Below, piece by piece: positions 38,832 to 47,401 of a stretch of 64,000 nt of DNA. Positions within the stretch are counted from its first letter, which is position 1. Every line of letters starts with the position of its first letter. Origin of the DNA: Hyphomicrobiales bacterium (lineage in GTDB: Bacteria > Pseudomonadota > Alphaproteobacteria > Rhizobiales > Xanthobacteraceae); the NCBI GenBank assembly GCA_017305555.1, contig JAFKKM010000023.1, positions 1 through 64,000 on the forward strand, written 5' to 3'. The notes under the pieces were generated by a model. That model made no database searches, was not told where the DNA came from, and saw only the letters and a list, made by a program, of their open reading frames with translations. Position numbers and translations under genes: made by a program.

Positions 38832-39569
38832 ATGCAAAAGCGTAATGCCACCGTCGCGGTGATCGGCGCCGGCGACTACATCGGCGCCGAAATTGCCAAG
38901 AAATTCGCCGCCGAAGGCTTCACTGTGTTCGCCGGTCGCCGCAACGGCGACAAGCTCGCGCCGCTGGTGAAGGAGATCGAGGATGCGGGCGGATCTATCG
39001 TCGCGCGATCGCTCGATGCCCGCGAGGAAGGCGAGATCAACGCCTTCCTGCAAGACGCCGACAAGCACGCGCCGCTAGAGGTGACGATCTTCAACGTCGG
39101 CGCCAACGTCAACTTCCCGATCCTGGAAACCACCGACCGCGTCTTCCGCAAAGTCTGGGAAATGGCCTGCTGGGCCGGCTTCCTCGCCGGCCGCGAGTCG
39201 GCGCGGCTGATGCTGCCGCGCGGCCAGGGCAACATCTTCTTCACCGGCGCCACCGCATCCTTGCGCGGCGGCTCCGGCTTCGCGGCGTTTGCCAGCGCCA
39301 AGTTCGGCCTGCGTGCGGTGGCGCAGGCGATGGCCCGCGAACTCGGGCCGAAGCACATTCACGTCGCCCACCTCATCATCGATTCCGGCGTGGACACCGC
39401 CTGGGTGCGCGAACGCCGCGAACAACTGTGGGGCAAGGAGGCTCTGAACAATCCCGATCTGCTGATGCCGCCCGCTTCCGTCGCCGAAAGCTACTGGCAG
39501 CTTTACCAACAGCCGAAGAGCGCCTGGACATTCGAGTTGGAGATTCGCCCATTCGGCGAAAAGTGGTAG
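38832..39569 (+). CDS. SDR-family protein with Phe at the catalytic Tyr position
   Basis: A 245-residue Rossmann protein with cofactor motif VIGAGDYIGAEIAKKF (atypical GxGxxIG) and a GRRNGDKL segment suggesting NADP. The active-site block reads TGATASLRGGSGFAAFASAK, so the usual YxxxK is FxxxK. The Ser region is also unusual. The protein may bind cofactor without classical SDR catalysis. ATG 38832 follows GGAGAA closely. It may be cotranscribed with panE, 71 bases downstream. Confidence 0.82.
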   Translation: MQKRNATVAVIGAGDYIGAEIAKKFAAEGFTVFAGRRNGDKLAPLVKEIEDAGGSIVARSLDAREEGEINAFLQDADKHAPLEVTIFNVGANVNFPILETTDRVFRKVWEMACWAGFLAGRESARLMLPRGQGNIFFTGATASLRGGSGFAAFASAKFGLRAVAQAMARELGPKHIHVAHLIIDSGVDTAWVRERREQLWGKEALNNPDLLMPPASVAESYWQLYQQPKSAWTFELEIRPFGEKW

Positions 39570-39640
39570 CGCTGCACCCACTCGAAGCGGTAGCGTGCTG
39601 GCGGTTCGCAAGAACAAGAAGAAACAGCGGGAGCTAGGCA

Positions 39641-40561
39641 ATGCGCATTCTGGTACTTGGGGCCGGCGCGATCGGCGGCTATTTCGGCGGACGGTTGCTG
39701 CAATCCGGCGCGGACGTGACCTTTCTGGTGCGGCCGCGTCGCGCCGAGGAGTTGGCTCGCGACGGTCTCGTCATCAAGAGCCCGCACGGTGACATCACCT
39801 TGCCAAAACCGCCGACCGTGCTGGCGCAGGATTTGAAGCAAACCTTCGATATCGTGCTCCTGACCTGCAAGGCGTTCGACCTCGACGACGCCATCGCTTC
39901 CATCGCGCCCGCCGTGGGTTCGCACACCGCGATCATGCCAATGCTGAACGGGATGCGGCACCTCGACGTGCTCGACGCGAAGTTCGGCCGCGACCGCGTG
40001 CTGGGCGGTCAATGCTCTATCGCGGCGACGCTGAACGCCGACCGCCATGTGGTGCAGCTCTCGCCGATGCAGGCGGTCGGCTTCGGCGAACGCGACGGCA
40101 GCATGTCGGACCGCGTGCGCCAGGCCGACGCCATTTTCCAGCGCGGAAAATTCGACGGCAAGGCTTCAACCACCGTCGTCCAGGACATGTGGGAGAAGTG
40201 GACGCTGCTGGCGACGCTGGCGTGTTCGACCTGCCTGATGCGCGCAGCGCTGGGCAATATCCTGCAAGCACCCGGCGGCCGCGACTATATTCTCGGCGTG
40301 CGTGACGAGATTCGCGCCATCGCCAGCGCCGCCGGTCACAACCCGCGCGCCCCGTTCATCGAGCGTATCACCACGATGCTGACGACCGAGGGTTCGCCCT
40401 TCACCGCATCGATGTTCCGCGACATTCAAGGCAATCTGCCGATCGAGGCCGATCACATCGTCGGCGACCTGATCGCCCGCGCCGACGCCGCGACAATCGA
40501 CGTCCCGCGCCTGCGCGTGGCGTATGCGCATCTGAAGACGTATGAGGCGCAGCGGGGGTGA
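39641..40561 (+). CDS. panE: 2-dehydropantoate 2-reductase (ketopantoate reductase)
   Basis: A 306-residue protein: cofactor motif RILVLGAGAIGGYFGGRLLQ, catalytic Lys in MWEKWTLLATLACSTCLMRA, and the C-terminal helical domain with SMFRDIQGNLPIEADHIVGD. It reduces ketopantoate to pantoate with NADPH in pantothenate and CoA synthesis. Several paralogs exist in these bacteria, so some may have other substrates. Note that coaBC, a later step of the same route, is also in the window. Confidence 0.88.
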   Translation: MRILVLGAGAIGGYFGGRLLQSGADVTFLVRPRRAEELARDGLVIKSPHGDITLPKPPTVLAQDLKQTFDIVLLTCKAFDLDDAIASIAPAVGSHTAIMPMLNGMRHLDVLDAKFGRDRVLGGQCSIAATLNADRHVVQLSPMQAVGFGERDGSMSDRVRQADAIFQRGKFDGKASTTVVQDMWEKWTLLATLACSTCLMRAALGNILQAPGGRDYILGVRDEIRAIASAAGHNPRAPFIERITTMLTTEGSPFTASMFRDIQGNLPIEADHIVGDLIARADAATIDVPRLRVAYAHLKTYEAQRG

Positions 40562-40613
40562 GCCTACGTTTATCAAATGTGATAAGCATTCGTGGCGAGG
40601 ATCAACTCTCCAA

Positions 40614-40705
40614 GTCGGCATGCCCGCGCTTGTCGCGGGCATCTACGTTTTTACGGAGAATCCACAAACAAGGCGTGGATGGCCGGGTCAAGCCCGGCCA
40701 TGACG
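40614..40705. repeat. Intergenic palindromic repeat, family B (copy 3)
   Basis: GTCGGCATGCCCGCGCTTGTC and GGGTCAAGCCCGGCCATGACG arms with a TCTACG/CGTGGA inner pair. It lies between the convergent panE and cytochrome genes. Confidence 0.78.
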
Positions 40706-40751
40706 GCAAACTCATCGACTGAATTTGGTCGCTTCCATAGATTGTCATGCC

Positions 40752-41330
40752 TCACAATCGCGACAGGTAATGCGCCAGCGCGGTGATTTCTTCTTCGCTC
40801 AACGGATACGCGACATCGGCCATCGCCGCGCCGCCGCCGCCGGCGCGGGCGCCGGATTTGTAATCGTGCAGCGCCTTAAGCAGATAATCTTCGCGCTGGC
40901 CGGCGATGCGGGCCACCGCCTTGGTGCCGGCATAACTATCGGTGTGGCACGACGCGCAGCGCCGTCCCTTCGCCGCCATCTCACCCTTCTTCGATAGATC
41001 GGGATTGTCGTCGGGCGCGCCCTTCGGCGGCGTCAGTGAGGCGAAGTAAGCACCGAGGTTGCGGACGTCGTCATTCGTGAGCTGTTCCGCCATCGGCGCC
41101 ATCACATCGCTCTTGCGCGCACCGCCGCGAAAGAACACCAGTTGCCACTGGATGAACTGATCCGGCTGCCCCGCCAGCGACGGCGTATTCTCCATCTGCG
41201 AGATGCCGTTCTCGCCGTGGCAGGCAACGCACATCTCCGCCTTGGCCTTGCCGGCGGCGATATCGGCAGCGAGAGTCGATGAGCCGGACAGAAGCAGAGC
41301 GACCGCCGCCGCAAGAAAAGCAATTCGCAT
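40752..41330 (-). CDS. Di-haem class I cytochrome c (c4-like)
   Basis: A 192-residue exported protein: signal peptide (MRIAFLAAAVALLLSGSSTL) and two haem motifs CVACH and CASCH about 96 residues apart. MENTPSLAGQP and the later Met residues provide axial ligands. It lies directly behind the sorbosone-type dehydrogenase on the same strand, with a family A repeat between them, so it is a likely electron acceptor for that enzyme. ATG 41330 has GGAGGA nine bases upstream; ATG 41339 is also possible. Confidence 0.9.
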   Translation of the reverse strand: MRIAFLAAAVALLLSGSSTLAADIAAGKAKAEMCVACHGENGISQMENTPSLAGQPDQFIQWQLVFFRGGARKSDVMAPMAEQLTNDDVRNLGAYFASLTPPKGAPDDNPDLSKKGEMAAKGRRCASCHTDSYAGTKAVARIAGQREDYLLKALHDYKSGARAGGGGAAMADVAYPLSEEEITALAHYLSRL

Positions 41331-41347
41331 ACGAACCATTCCTCCAC

Positions 41348-41431
41348 CGTCATTGCGAGCGAAGCGAAGCAATCCAGTCTTTACGAAAGAAAGTCTGGAT
41401 TGCTTCGTCGCTCACGCTCCTCGCAATGACG
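41348..41431. repeat. Intergenic palindromic repeat, family A (copy 3)
   Basis: CGTCATTGCGAGCGAAGCGA and CTCACGCTCCTCGCAATGACG arms. It lies between two genes of the same probable operon (dehydrogenase and cytochrome c), inverted relative to the other A copies. Confidence 0.85.
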
Positions 41432-41460
41432 GACCTAACGTTCCGCTGCGCGGCAGACGC

Positions 41461-42732
41461 TTACTTCTTCGCCTGCGCCTTGTCGTAGCTGATGCGATAG
41501 ATCGCACCGGCCCAATCGTCGGCAATCAGGATCGAGCCGTCCTTGGCCTGGATGATATCAGTGGGCCGGCCGAGATAGGTCTGCTTGCCCTCGATCCATC
41601 CCGACGCGAACACCTCGGTCTTCGGGTTCTTGCCGTCCGGCCCGACGATCACCCGCACGATCCGCGCACCCTGATACTGATGCCGGTTCCATGAACCGTG
41701 CTCGGCGATCAGGATGTTGTTCTTGTACTCGGCCGGGAACTGGCTCCCGGTATAGAACTTCATGCCGAGCGGCGCGACGTGATCGCCGAGCTTGACGATC
41801 GGCGGCGCGAACTCCGAGCACTTGTGGCCCATGGCGAACTTCGGATCCGGCGTATCGCCCTGATGGCAATACGGATAGCCGAAGTGTTCGCCGAGCTTCG
41901 AGATCATGTTGAGCTTGTCGCTTGGCGAGTCATCGCCGAGCCAGTCCCGCGCGTTCTCGGTGAACCAGTATTTGCCGGAGCGCGGATCGACGTCGCCGCC
42001 GACGCTGTTGCGGACACCGAGCGCAACCAGTTCGGCATTGCCGGTCTTCGGATCGACGCGGCGAATTTGCGAGGTCGAGGTCGGCGGCAGGCCGATGTTG
42101 AAGGGAGGGCCGATCGGAATGTAGAACCAGCCGTCTTTGTCGACCGCGATGTATTTCCAGCCATGCGCGGCGTAAGACGGCATGTCGTCATACACCACCT
42201 TCGGCTCCGGCATCTTGTCGAGATTCGCCTCCGGGTTGTCGTAGCGCATGATCTTGTTGATATCGACCACGTACAGCGCGCCGTTGAGATAAGCGAGCCC
42301 GGTCGGCATCTTGAGGCCCTTGATGATGGTCTTGACCTCTTTTTTGCCGTCCTTGTCGGTGATCGCATAGACGTTGCCGAGGCCGAACGAGCCGACGAAC
42401 AAGGTGCCCTTGTCGCCCCACGCCATCTGCCGCGCAGCGAGCACGCCCGAAGCGTAGACCTCGATCTTGAAGCCCTTCGGCAGCTTGATCTTCTTCATGG
42501 TGTCGGCGAGTTCGGCGTCCGACATGCCGGTCGGTGGACCGGACGGCGGCGCGAGACCCTTCTGCGCTTCGGTCTCGTCGCCGAGGAACCAGTCGTCCGG
42601 CGGATGGGTCCAGAATTCCTTGTTGCCGGATTGATAGCTCTTCAAGCCATCCGCGGCGGTGGCCTGCGGCGCGCCACCAAGCGACAACACCGTCGCCAGC
42701 GCCAGAACCGATCCTGCGATTGCTGACTTCAT
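41461..42732 (-). CDS. Sorbosone dehydrogenase-family (beta-propeller) oxidoreductase
   Basis: A 423-residue exported protein with signal peptide (VLALATVLSLGGAPQATA). The beta-propeller pattern of PQQ-linked sugar/sorbosone dehydrogenases is visible: LPKGFKIEVYASGVLAARQM, HGWKYIAVDKDGWFYIPIGP, LGVRNSVGGDVDPRSGKYWF, AEHGSWNRHQYQGARIVRV and DGSILIADDWAGAIYRI. It would oxidise an aldehyde, sugar or alcohol in the periplasm. The cytochrome c following it fits as electron acceptor. PQQ use is inferred from the family, not proven. Confidence 0.85.
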   Translation of the reverse strand: MKSAIAGSVLALATVLSLGGAPQATAADGLKSYQSGNKEFWTHPPDDWFLGDETEAQKGLAPPSGPPTGMSDAELADTMKKIKLPKGFKIEVYASGVLAARQMAWGDKGTLFVGSFGLGNVYAITDKDGKKEVKTIIKGLKMPTGLAYLNGALYVVDINKIMRYDNPEANLDKMPEPKVVYDDMPSYAAHGWKYIAVDKDGWFYIPIGPPFNIGLPPTSTSQIRRVDPKTGNAELVALGVRNSVGGDVDPRSGKYWFTENARDWLGDDSPSDKLNMISKLGEHFGYPYCHQGDTPDPKFAMGHKCSEFAPPIVKLGDHVAPLGMKFYTGSQFPAEYKNNILIAEHGSWNRHQYQGARIVRVIVGPDGKNPKTEVFASGWIEGKQTYLGRPTDIIQAKDGSILIADDWAGAIYRISYDKAQAKK

Positions 42733-42977
42733 CGCGTCCCTCCCTGAATCAATGTTGTGACATTGTTATTGTCGATATGTCGCCAAACGATAGATGGCGT
42801 CTGCGAGATCATGCGAGAGGTCGGGACGGTATCATATTCATTGCGATGGAGAAGCGCGTTCCGCGCGCGGCTGGCACGACAAAATATCGTGAGCCGTCGC
42901 GACAATAGTCACGCCACCGGTAGAGATCATTTGAAACGCATTGCATCGGTGTGCATCGCACAACGCGCCGCTGTCCG

Positions 42978-45215
42978 TCATAGACGCTTCACTGTCAGCC
43001 GGCCGGTGCCGCGGTTGTTGCGATAGAACAGGTCGTACCAGCGCGGAATGCCAATCACCGCGTCGTTGACGAAGATAAAGAGTTCGCCGCTGCGCGTCGG
43101 CTTGATCACAGATTCCACCTTGCCGTTTTCAGGATCTGGATCGAGAAACACCTCCTCGCCGCCGATCGCGCCGTAGCGCAACACCAGGCGAAACCACGGC
43201 CGCGTCAGCTCGCGGCGCAGCGGCACGCCGAGCAGCAGCCACGCCCGCTGCGCCCAGCGCGGCGCGTCGGTGGTGTAGAAACCGCCGAGCGGCGACGGGA
43301 TATCGCTGTCGTACCACGGCGCGGTGATCTCGACCTCGACGCGATAACGCGCGCCGAATCCATCCACGGCAACGCCGGTGCCGGCACATAGGTGCGAGGT
43401 CGCGAAGTCGAACGTCGCCTCTTCGCCGCGTGCGAGCCCGTGCGCCCTCGGGCTTTCGTCGCAGGTGAAGCCGGCGACGTCCTGCACATTATAAAGGAGG
43501 TGGCTGCCGAAGGTGACGCCGAGATAAACAAATAGCGCCGCAAAGAACGTCGGCGCCCAGCGACGCTTCAATTGCCGGTGAAACCAGACATAGGCCGCGC
43601 TCGCGCGCAGACGGTAGATCCAGTCGGTCGGCAAGCCCGTGGGTGCCGCCGGTGTTCTCTGCCAGATCGCATTCATCGAATCGGTGATGCGGATCGCAAG
43701 CCGCGTGCCCCACCATGTCAGCGCGATCGCCAGCGCCAGCAAAAGCGCGAACTGCACCGGACTACGCGCATAGGCATTGATCCAGGTCTGCGCAAAGCCC
43801 GGCAGGAAGCCGCCGGCCACCCGGATGATGTCCGACACCCAGCGGATCGGGCTGGTGTATTCATCCGCCGCCGGCAGCGAGCGCGCCAGCGGATAGAGCA
43901 ACAGCCACGCGGTCGCCCCAACCGTTGCGAAGTAGACCAGCCGCCGTTTCCAGATCTCGTTCCAGACATGCTCCTGCGTCTTGGCGCGCGAGGACGCCTC
44001 GACATTGTTCTCAAAGCCGTATTGATCCGGCGTCAGCACCGTGCCGTCGTCGATCACCACATCGTAGACGTCGGGCAAACCGACCGGCGCGTAGTCTTGC
44101 GAGCGGCCGGCGATGCGCTTGAACGCGCTGGCGTGTATCTTCGGCCGCGCGACGAATACTTCGTCACGTCTCGAGACGCGTTCGTTACACAATTCGATCA
44201 GCTTGCGCGGCCCGTAACGATAATAGCCGCCGAGGCCCTTGCGCGGGTCGTAGAGCCGCCCGTCCTTGTCGCACATCGAGATGGCGTTCTTGAAACTGTC
44301 GGGATCGGCTGGCGGCGTACCGTGATCCGACTTGAAGCGCAGGCCGCAGCGCTGCGCTTCCGTCATCATCCAGACCAGCGGAATGTAGGCCAGCGCATCG
44401 TCGGGATAGCCGCCACCGACATTGGAATGCACGCCGGCGAACCACACTTGACTGATCTGCTCGTCCTCGACGTGGCGCTTGCCGTCGTCGCGCGGCGCGA
44501 GCGGCACGGTGCCGCGTTCGTCCCACAATTCCGGATGGAAGGTGGTGCGCGGTTCGTCCAGCGACAGCGCCTGACAGGCGCGCGATACACGTTCGAGATC
44601 GAGCCGGTGATTGGGCAACTCCAGCGGCCAGATCCAGCGGCTGACGCCGCGCGTCATCTCGTCCATCGGCAGTCCGTAGGCGGCAACCGTGTCCCACACG
44701 CCGATAAAGCGAATGCGGCTGATGGCGCGATTGTCGGCCTTGTCGTAGCGCGGCAGTAGCTTGTCGCGCAGCGCGCGGAGCGGTTTCTCGATGTGCCAGA
44801 AGGTGTGATAGCGCTCGCGGCGATAGGCACGATAGGCGGCGTGCGCCTTGCGGTCCAGTTCGCGCTCGCTGTCTGCGGCAACCAATCCCTGATTGAGGAT
44901 CAGCCCCATCACTACGCGAATGGTGAACGCGCCGCGGCTGAAGCCGAAGCCGAATAATTCGTCGCTGTCGTCGCGCCAGTTACGGCAGGCGAACTTGTAG
45001 ATATCGATGACGTTGCGCTTCAATCCGAAGCCGAAGGCACCGCCGAGGATCGCCAAGGGCTTGAACGACGACGTGCCGACGCCGTCGTCATAGAACGCAA
45101 CCTGGTCGGAACCGGCGAGATCGAGCGCCTCGAAGGTGCGCCAGACATTGGTGCGCCACACCTTGGCGGCGGAGTTGCCGGTGCCGTCGGACAACAGGAT
45201 GATCTTGCGGCCCAT
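42978..45215 (-). CDS. DUF2235 (Tle1-like phospholipase fold) membrane protein
   Basis: A 745-residue protein. The N-terminal DUF2235 alpha/beta-hydrolase domain starts at GRKIILLSDGTGNSAAKVWR, has the nucleophile elbow GFGFSRGAFTIRVVMGL, the acid region FIGVWDTVAAYGLPM and the His region VWFAGVHSNVGGGYPDDALA. Three TM segments follow (near residues 455-475, 508-530 and 585-605), then a soluble C-terminal domain. The fold is that of T6SS Tle1 lipases, but no secretion genes or immunity protein are nearby, so a housekeeping lipid hydrolase is more likely. GGAGG before ATG 45215 decides the start. Confidence 0.88.
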   Translation of the reverse strand: MGRKIILLSDGTGNSAAKVWRTNVWRTFEALDLAGSDQVAFYDDGVGTSSFKPLAILGGAFGFGLKRNVIDIYKFACRNWRDDSDELFGFGFSRGAFTIRVVMGLILNQGLVAADSERELDRKAHAAYRAYRRERYHTFWHIEKPLRALRDKLLPRYDKADNRAISRIRFIGVWDTVAAYGLPMDEMTRGVSRWIWPLELPNHRLDLERVSRACQALSLDEPRTTFHPELWDERGTVPLAPRDDGKRHVEDEQISQVWFAGVHSNVGGGYPDDALAYIPLVWMMTEAQRCGLRFKSDHGTPPADPDSFKNAISMCDKDGRLYDPRKGLGGYYRYGPRKLIELCNERVSRRDEVFVARPKIHASAFKRIAGRSQDYAPVGLPDVYDVVIDDGTVLTPDQYGFENNVEASSRAKTQEHVWNEIWKRRLVYFATVGATAWLLLYPLARSLPAADEYTSPIRWVSDIIRVAGGFLPGFAQTWINAYARSPVQFALLLALAIALTWWGTRLAIRITDSMNAIWQRTPAAPTGLPTDWIYRLRASAAYVWFHRQLKRRWAPTFFAALFVYLGVTFGSHLLYNVQDVAGFTCDESPRAHGLARGEEATFDFATSHLCAGTGVAVDGFGARYRVEVEITAPWYDSDIPSPLGGFYTTDAPRWAQRAWLLLGVPLRRELTRPWFRLVLRYGAIGGEEVFLDPDPENGKVESVIKPTRSGELFIFVNDAVIGIPRWYDLFYRNNRGTGRLTVKRL

Positions 45216-45414
45216 CTGACGGCCTCCGCAGCGGCGGCTGACATCCGCGTAACGCGTGAAGAATTGCACATTCGCCGCTGGCGCGGAAGCAGCCGCGTTC
45301 CATCGTCGTCACGGCGATTTTACCGGCAATTTGATTCAATGACGAATGCCGGGAATAAATCCGACAGAGTCCGAGTCTCCTCCGCATGCAACGCACCTGC
45401 GATGGAGCCTCGCG

Positions 45415-46362
45415 ATGACAGACAAACCACACGCCCCCGACGATGTGCACGTAACCCGCCGCCACGCCCTCGAATGCATGGTGTGGGCCGGAACTGGCGT
45501 GCTCTGGACCATGAGCGGCGGCGTCCCGGTCGCGCGCGGCCTGCTCGGCGAAGCCAAGGCGGCAACGGAGACCGGCTTCAGCTTCCTGCAAATGAGCGAC
45601 AGCCACATCGGCTTCAACAAGGCCGCCAATCCCGACGCGCTTGCAACGCTGCGCGAAGCTGTGGCCAAGGTGAAGGCGCTGGCGGTGAAGCCGTCCTTCA
45701 TCATTCACACCGGCGACATCACTCATCTATCGAAGCCTGCCGAATTCGACAACGCCGATCAGGTCTTCGGCGAAACCGGCCTGCACATTCGCTACGTCCC
45801 CGGCGAGCACGACATCATCGATGAAGCACGCGGCCAGGCCTATCTCGATCGTTATGGCAAGGGAGCGAAGGGTGCCGGCTGGTACAGCTTCGACGATCAT
45901 GGCGTCCACTTCGTCGGACTCGTCAACGTCGTCGACCTCAAGAGCGGCGGTCTCGGCAATCTCGGCGCCGAGCAACTGGCGTGGCTCGAGGACGACCTGC
46001 GCGACAAGAGTAACAGCACGCCGATCGTGGTGTTCGCACATATCCCCTTGTACGTCCTCTACGAGCGATGGGGCTGGGGCACCGACGATGGCGGGCGCGC
46101 GCTGACGCTGCTGAAACGTTTCGGCTCGGTCACCGTGCTCAACGGGCATATCCATCAGCTCGCGCAAAAGGTCGAAGGCAACATGACCTTTCACACCGCG
46201 CTGTCGACCGCGTTCCCGCAGCCCGCGCCCGGATCGGCGCCCTCACCCGGCCCGATGGTGGTGCCCGCCGGAAAACTCCGCAGTCTGCTCGGATTGTCGT
46301 CGGTGACGTTACGCCGAACCGGCACACCGCTCGCCATCGTCGATACGACGCTCGACAAGTAA
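45415..46362 (+). CDS. Calcineurin-like metallophosphoesterase, exported
   Basis: A 315-residue protein with a Tat-like start (TRRHALECMVWAGTGVLWTM) and the metal motifs in order: QMSDSHIGFN, IHTGDITHLS, YVPGEHDIID (GEHD at the GNHD position), VVFAHIPLYV and NGHIHQLAQ. It hydrolyses some phospho-compound outside the cytoplasm. It precedes the cupredoxin by 15 bases; the next genes encode an ECF sigma factor and its anti-sigma factor, so the four may form a regulon. Confidence 0.88.
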   Translation: MTDKPHAPDDVHVTRRHALECMVWAGTGVLWTMSGGVPVARGLLGEAKAATETGFSFLQMSDSHIGFNKAANPDALATLREAVAKVKALAVKPSFIIHTGDITHLSKPAEFDNADQVFGETGLHIRYVPGEHDIIDEARGQAYLDRYGKGAKGAGWYSFDDHGVHFVGLVNVVDLKSGGLGNLGAEQLAWLEDDLRDKSNSTPIVVFAHIPLYVLYERWGWGTDDGGRALTLLKRFGSVTVLNGHIHQLAQKVEGNMTFHTALSTAFPQPAPGSAPSPGPMVVPAGKLRSLLGLSSVTLRRTGTPLAIVDTTLDK

Positions 46363-46377
46363 TCGGACCTCATCGCC

Positions 46378-46758
46378 ATGACACCGCAGTTCGACAACGA
46401 CTCCCGAAAGTCAAATCACAGCTTGCGTCTCGCCATTGCCTTCGCAGTTGCGACCGGCCTCGGCACCGGCATCCTCACCGCGCGACAGGTGCGCGCCGCG
46501 ACGGACAAGCCGGCTGTTATCACCATCGATAATTTCACCTTCGGTCCCGCCAATCTGACCGTGCCGGCGGGAACGACCGTCACATGGACCAACCACGATG
46601 ATATTCCGCATTCCATCGTCGCGACCGACAAGGCGTTTCGTTCGGCCGCGCTCGACACCAATGACTCCTACACTTTTACCTTCAAGACCGCCGGCACCTT
46701 CGCGTATTTCTGCGGCCTGCACCCGCACATGACCGGGAAAGTGATCGTGACGCCGTGA
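46378..46758 (+). CDS. Cupredoxin (plastocyanin/amicyanin-like) blue copper protein
   Basis: A 126-residue exported protein: hydrophobic signal (SLRLAIAFAVATGLGTGILT) and type-1 copper ligands in DDIPHSIVATDK (His) and YFCGLHPHMTGKV (Cys, His, Met). It carries single electrons in the periplasm. Located between the phosphoesterase and the ECF sigma gene. Confidence 0.92.
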   Translation: MTPQFDNDSRKSNHSLRLAIAFAVATGLGTGILTARQVRAATDKPAVITIDNFTFGPANLTVPAGTTVTWTNHDDIPHSIVATDKAFRSAALDTNDSYTFTFKTAGTFAYFCGLHPHMTGKVIVTP

Positions 46759-46822
46759 GCTAATCGCGCGCCGTCCCACGCGGGCGGCCCACGAATGTGC
46801 TACACGGGAGCCGGCATTCGAA

Positions 46823-47401
46823 TTGTCCGGGCGTATCGAGGTAACGAAAATTATCGTGCGGACCAGCGACGACAGCGCGTTGTTCGATGACATCTTCCTG
46901 CCGCATCTTCAGGAGGCTTATCGTCTCGCGCGCTGGCTGACGGGAAACGCGAGCGACGCCGACGACGTGGTGCAGGAAGCCGCGATGCGCGCCTTCCGCG
47001 CCATCGGCACCTCGGATGTGATCAATCCACGCGCATGGAGCCTGACGATCGTGCGCAACACCGCCTATAGCTGGCTGATGAAGAACAAGCCGAAGGATGT
47101 CGTGTTCGCAGAAGACCTCGGCGAAGCCGACCGGGAGAGCCTCGATCGCGACGTGACTTCCGACCGACAGGACACGACGCCCGAGGATGTCGCCATTCTC
47201 AACGCCACCGCCGAGGAAGTGCGCAAAGCGCTCGCGGCGCTGCCGGCGCTGTTTCGTGAAATCGTCGTTCTGCGCGAGATGCACGAACTAAGCTATCGTG
47301 AGATCGCCTCCGTCACCAACCTGCCGATCGGCACCGTGATGTCGCGCCTGTCGCGCGCGCGACAATTGCTGATCGGCGCACTGGGCGAGGTCCGACCATG
47401 A
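46823..47401 (+). CDS. ECF-type RNA polymerase sigma factor
   Basis: A 192-residue sigma factor: region 2 (LARWLTGNASDADDVVQEAA) and region 4 with helix-turn-helix (SYREIASVTNLPIGTVMSRL). It overlaps the anti-sigma gene by four bases (ATGA), the typical arrangement. The start is uncertain: TTG 46823 has GGGAGCC ten bases upstream, while GTG 46856 gives a 181-residue form. It is most like the cupredoxin/oxidative-stress-associated sigma groups by context only. Confidence 0.93.
   Translation: MSGRIEVTKIIVRTSDDSALFDDIFLPHLQEAYRLARWLTGNASDADDVVQEAAMRAFRAIGTSDVINPRAWSLTIVRNTAYSWLMKNKPKDVVFAEDLGEADRESLDRDVTSDRQDTTPEDVAILNATAEEVRKALAALPALFREIVVLREMHELSYREIASVTNLPIGTVMSRLSRARQLLIGALGEVRP

Noticed and set aside
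42733-42977. Gap between the sorbosone-type dehydrogenase and DUF2235 genes as a small gene
   Set aside because: Short open frames here lack a ribosome-binding site, signal or motif; I see only ordinary intergenic sequence.
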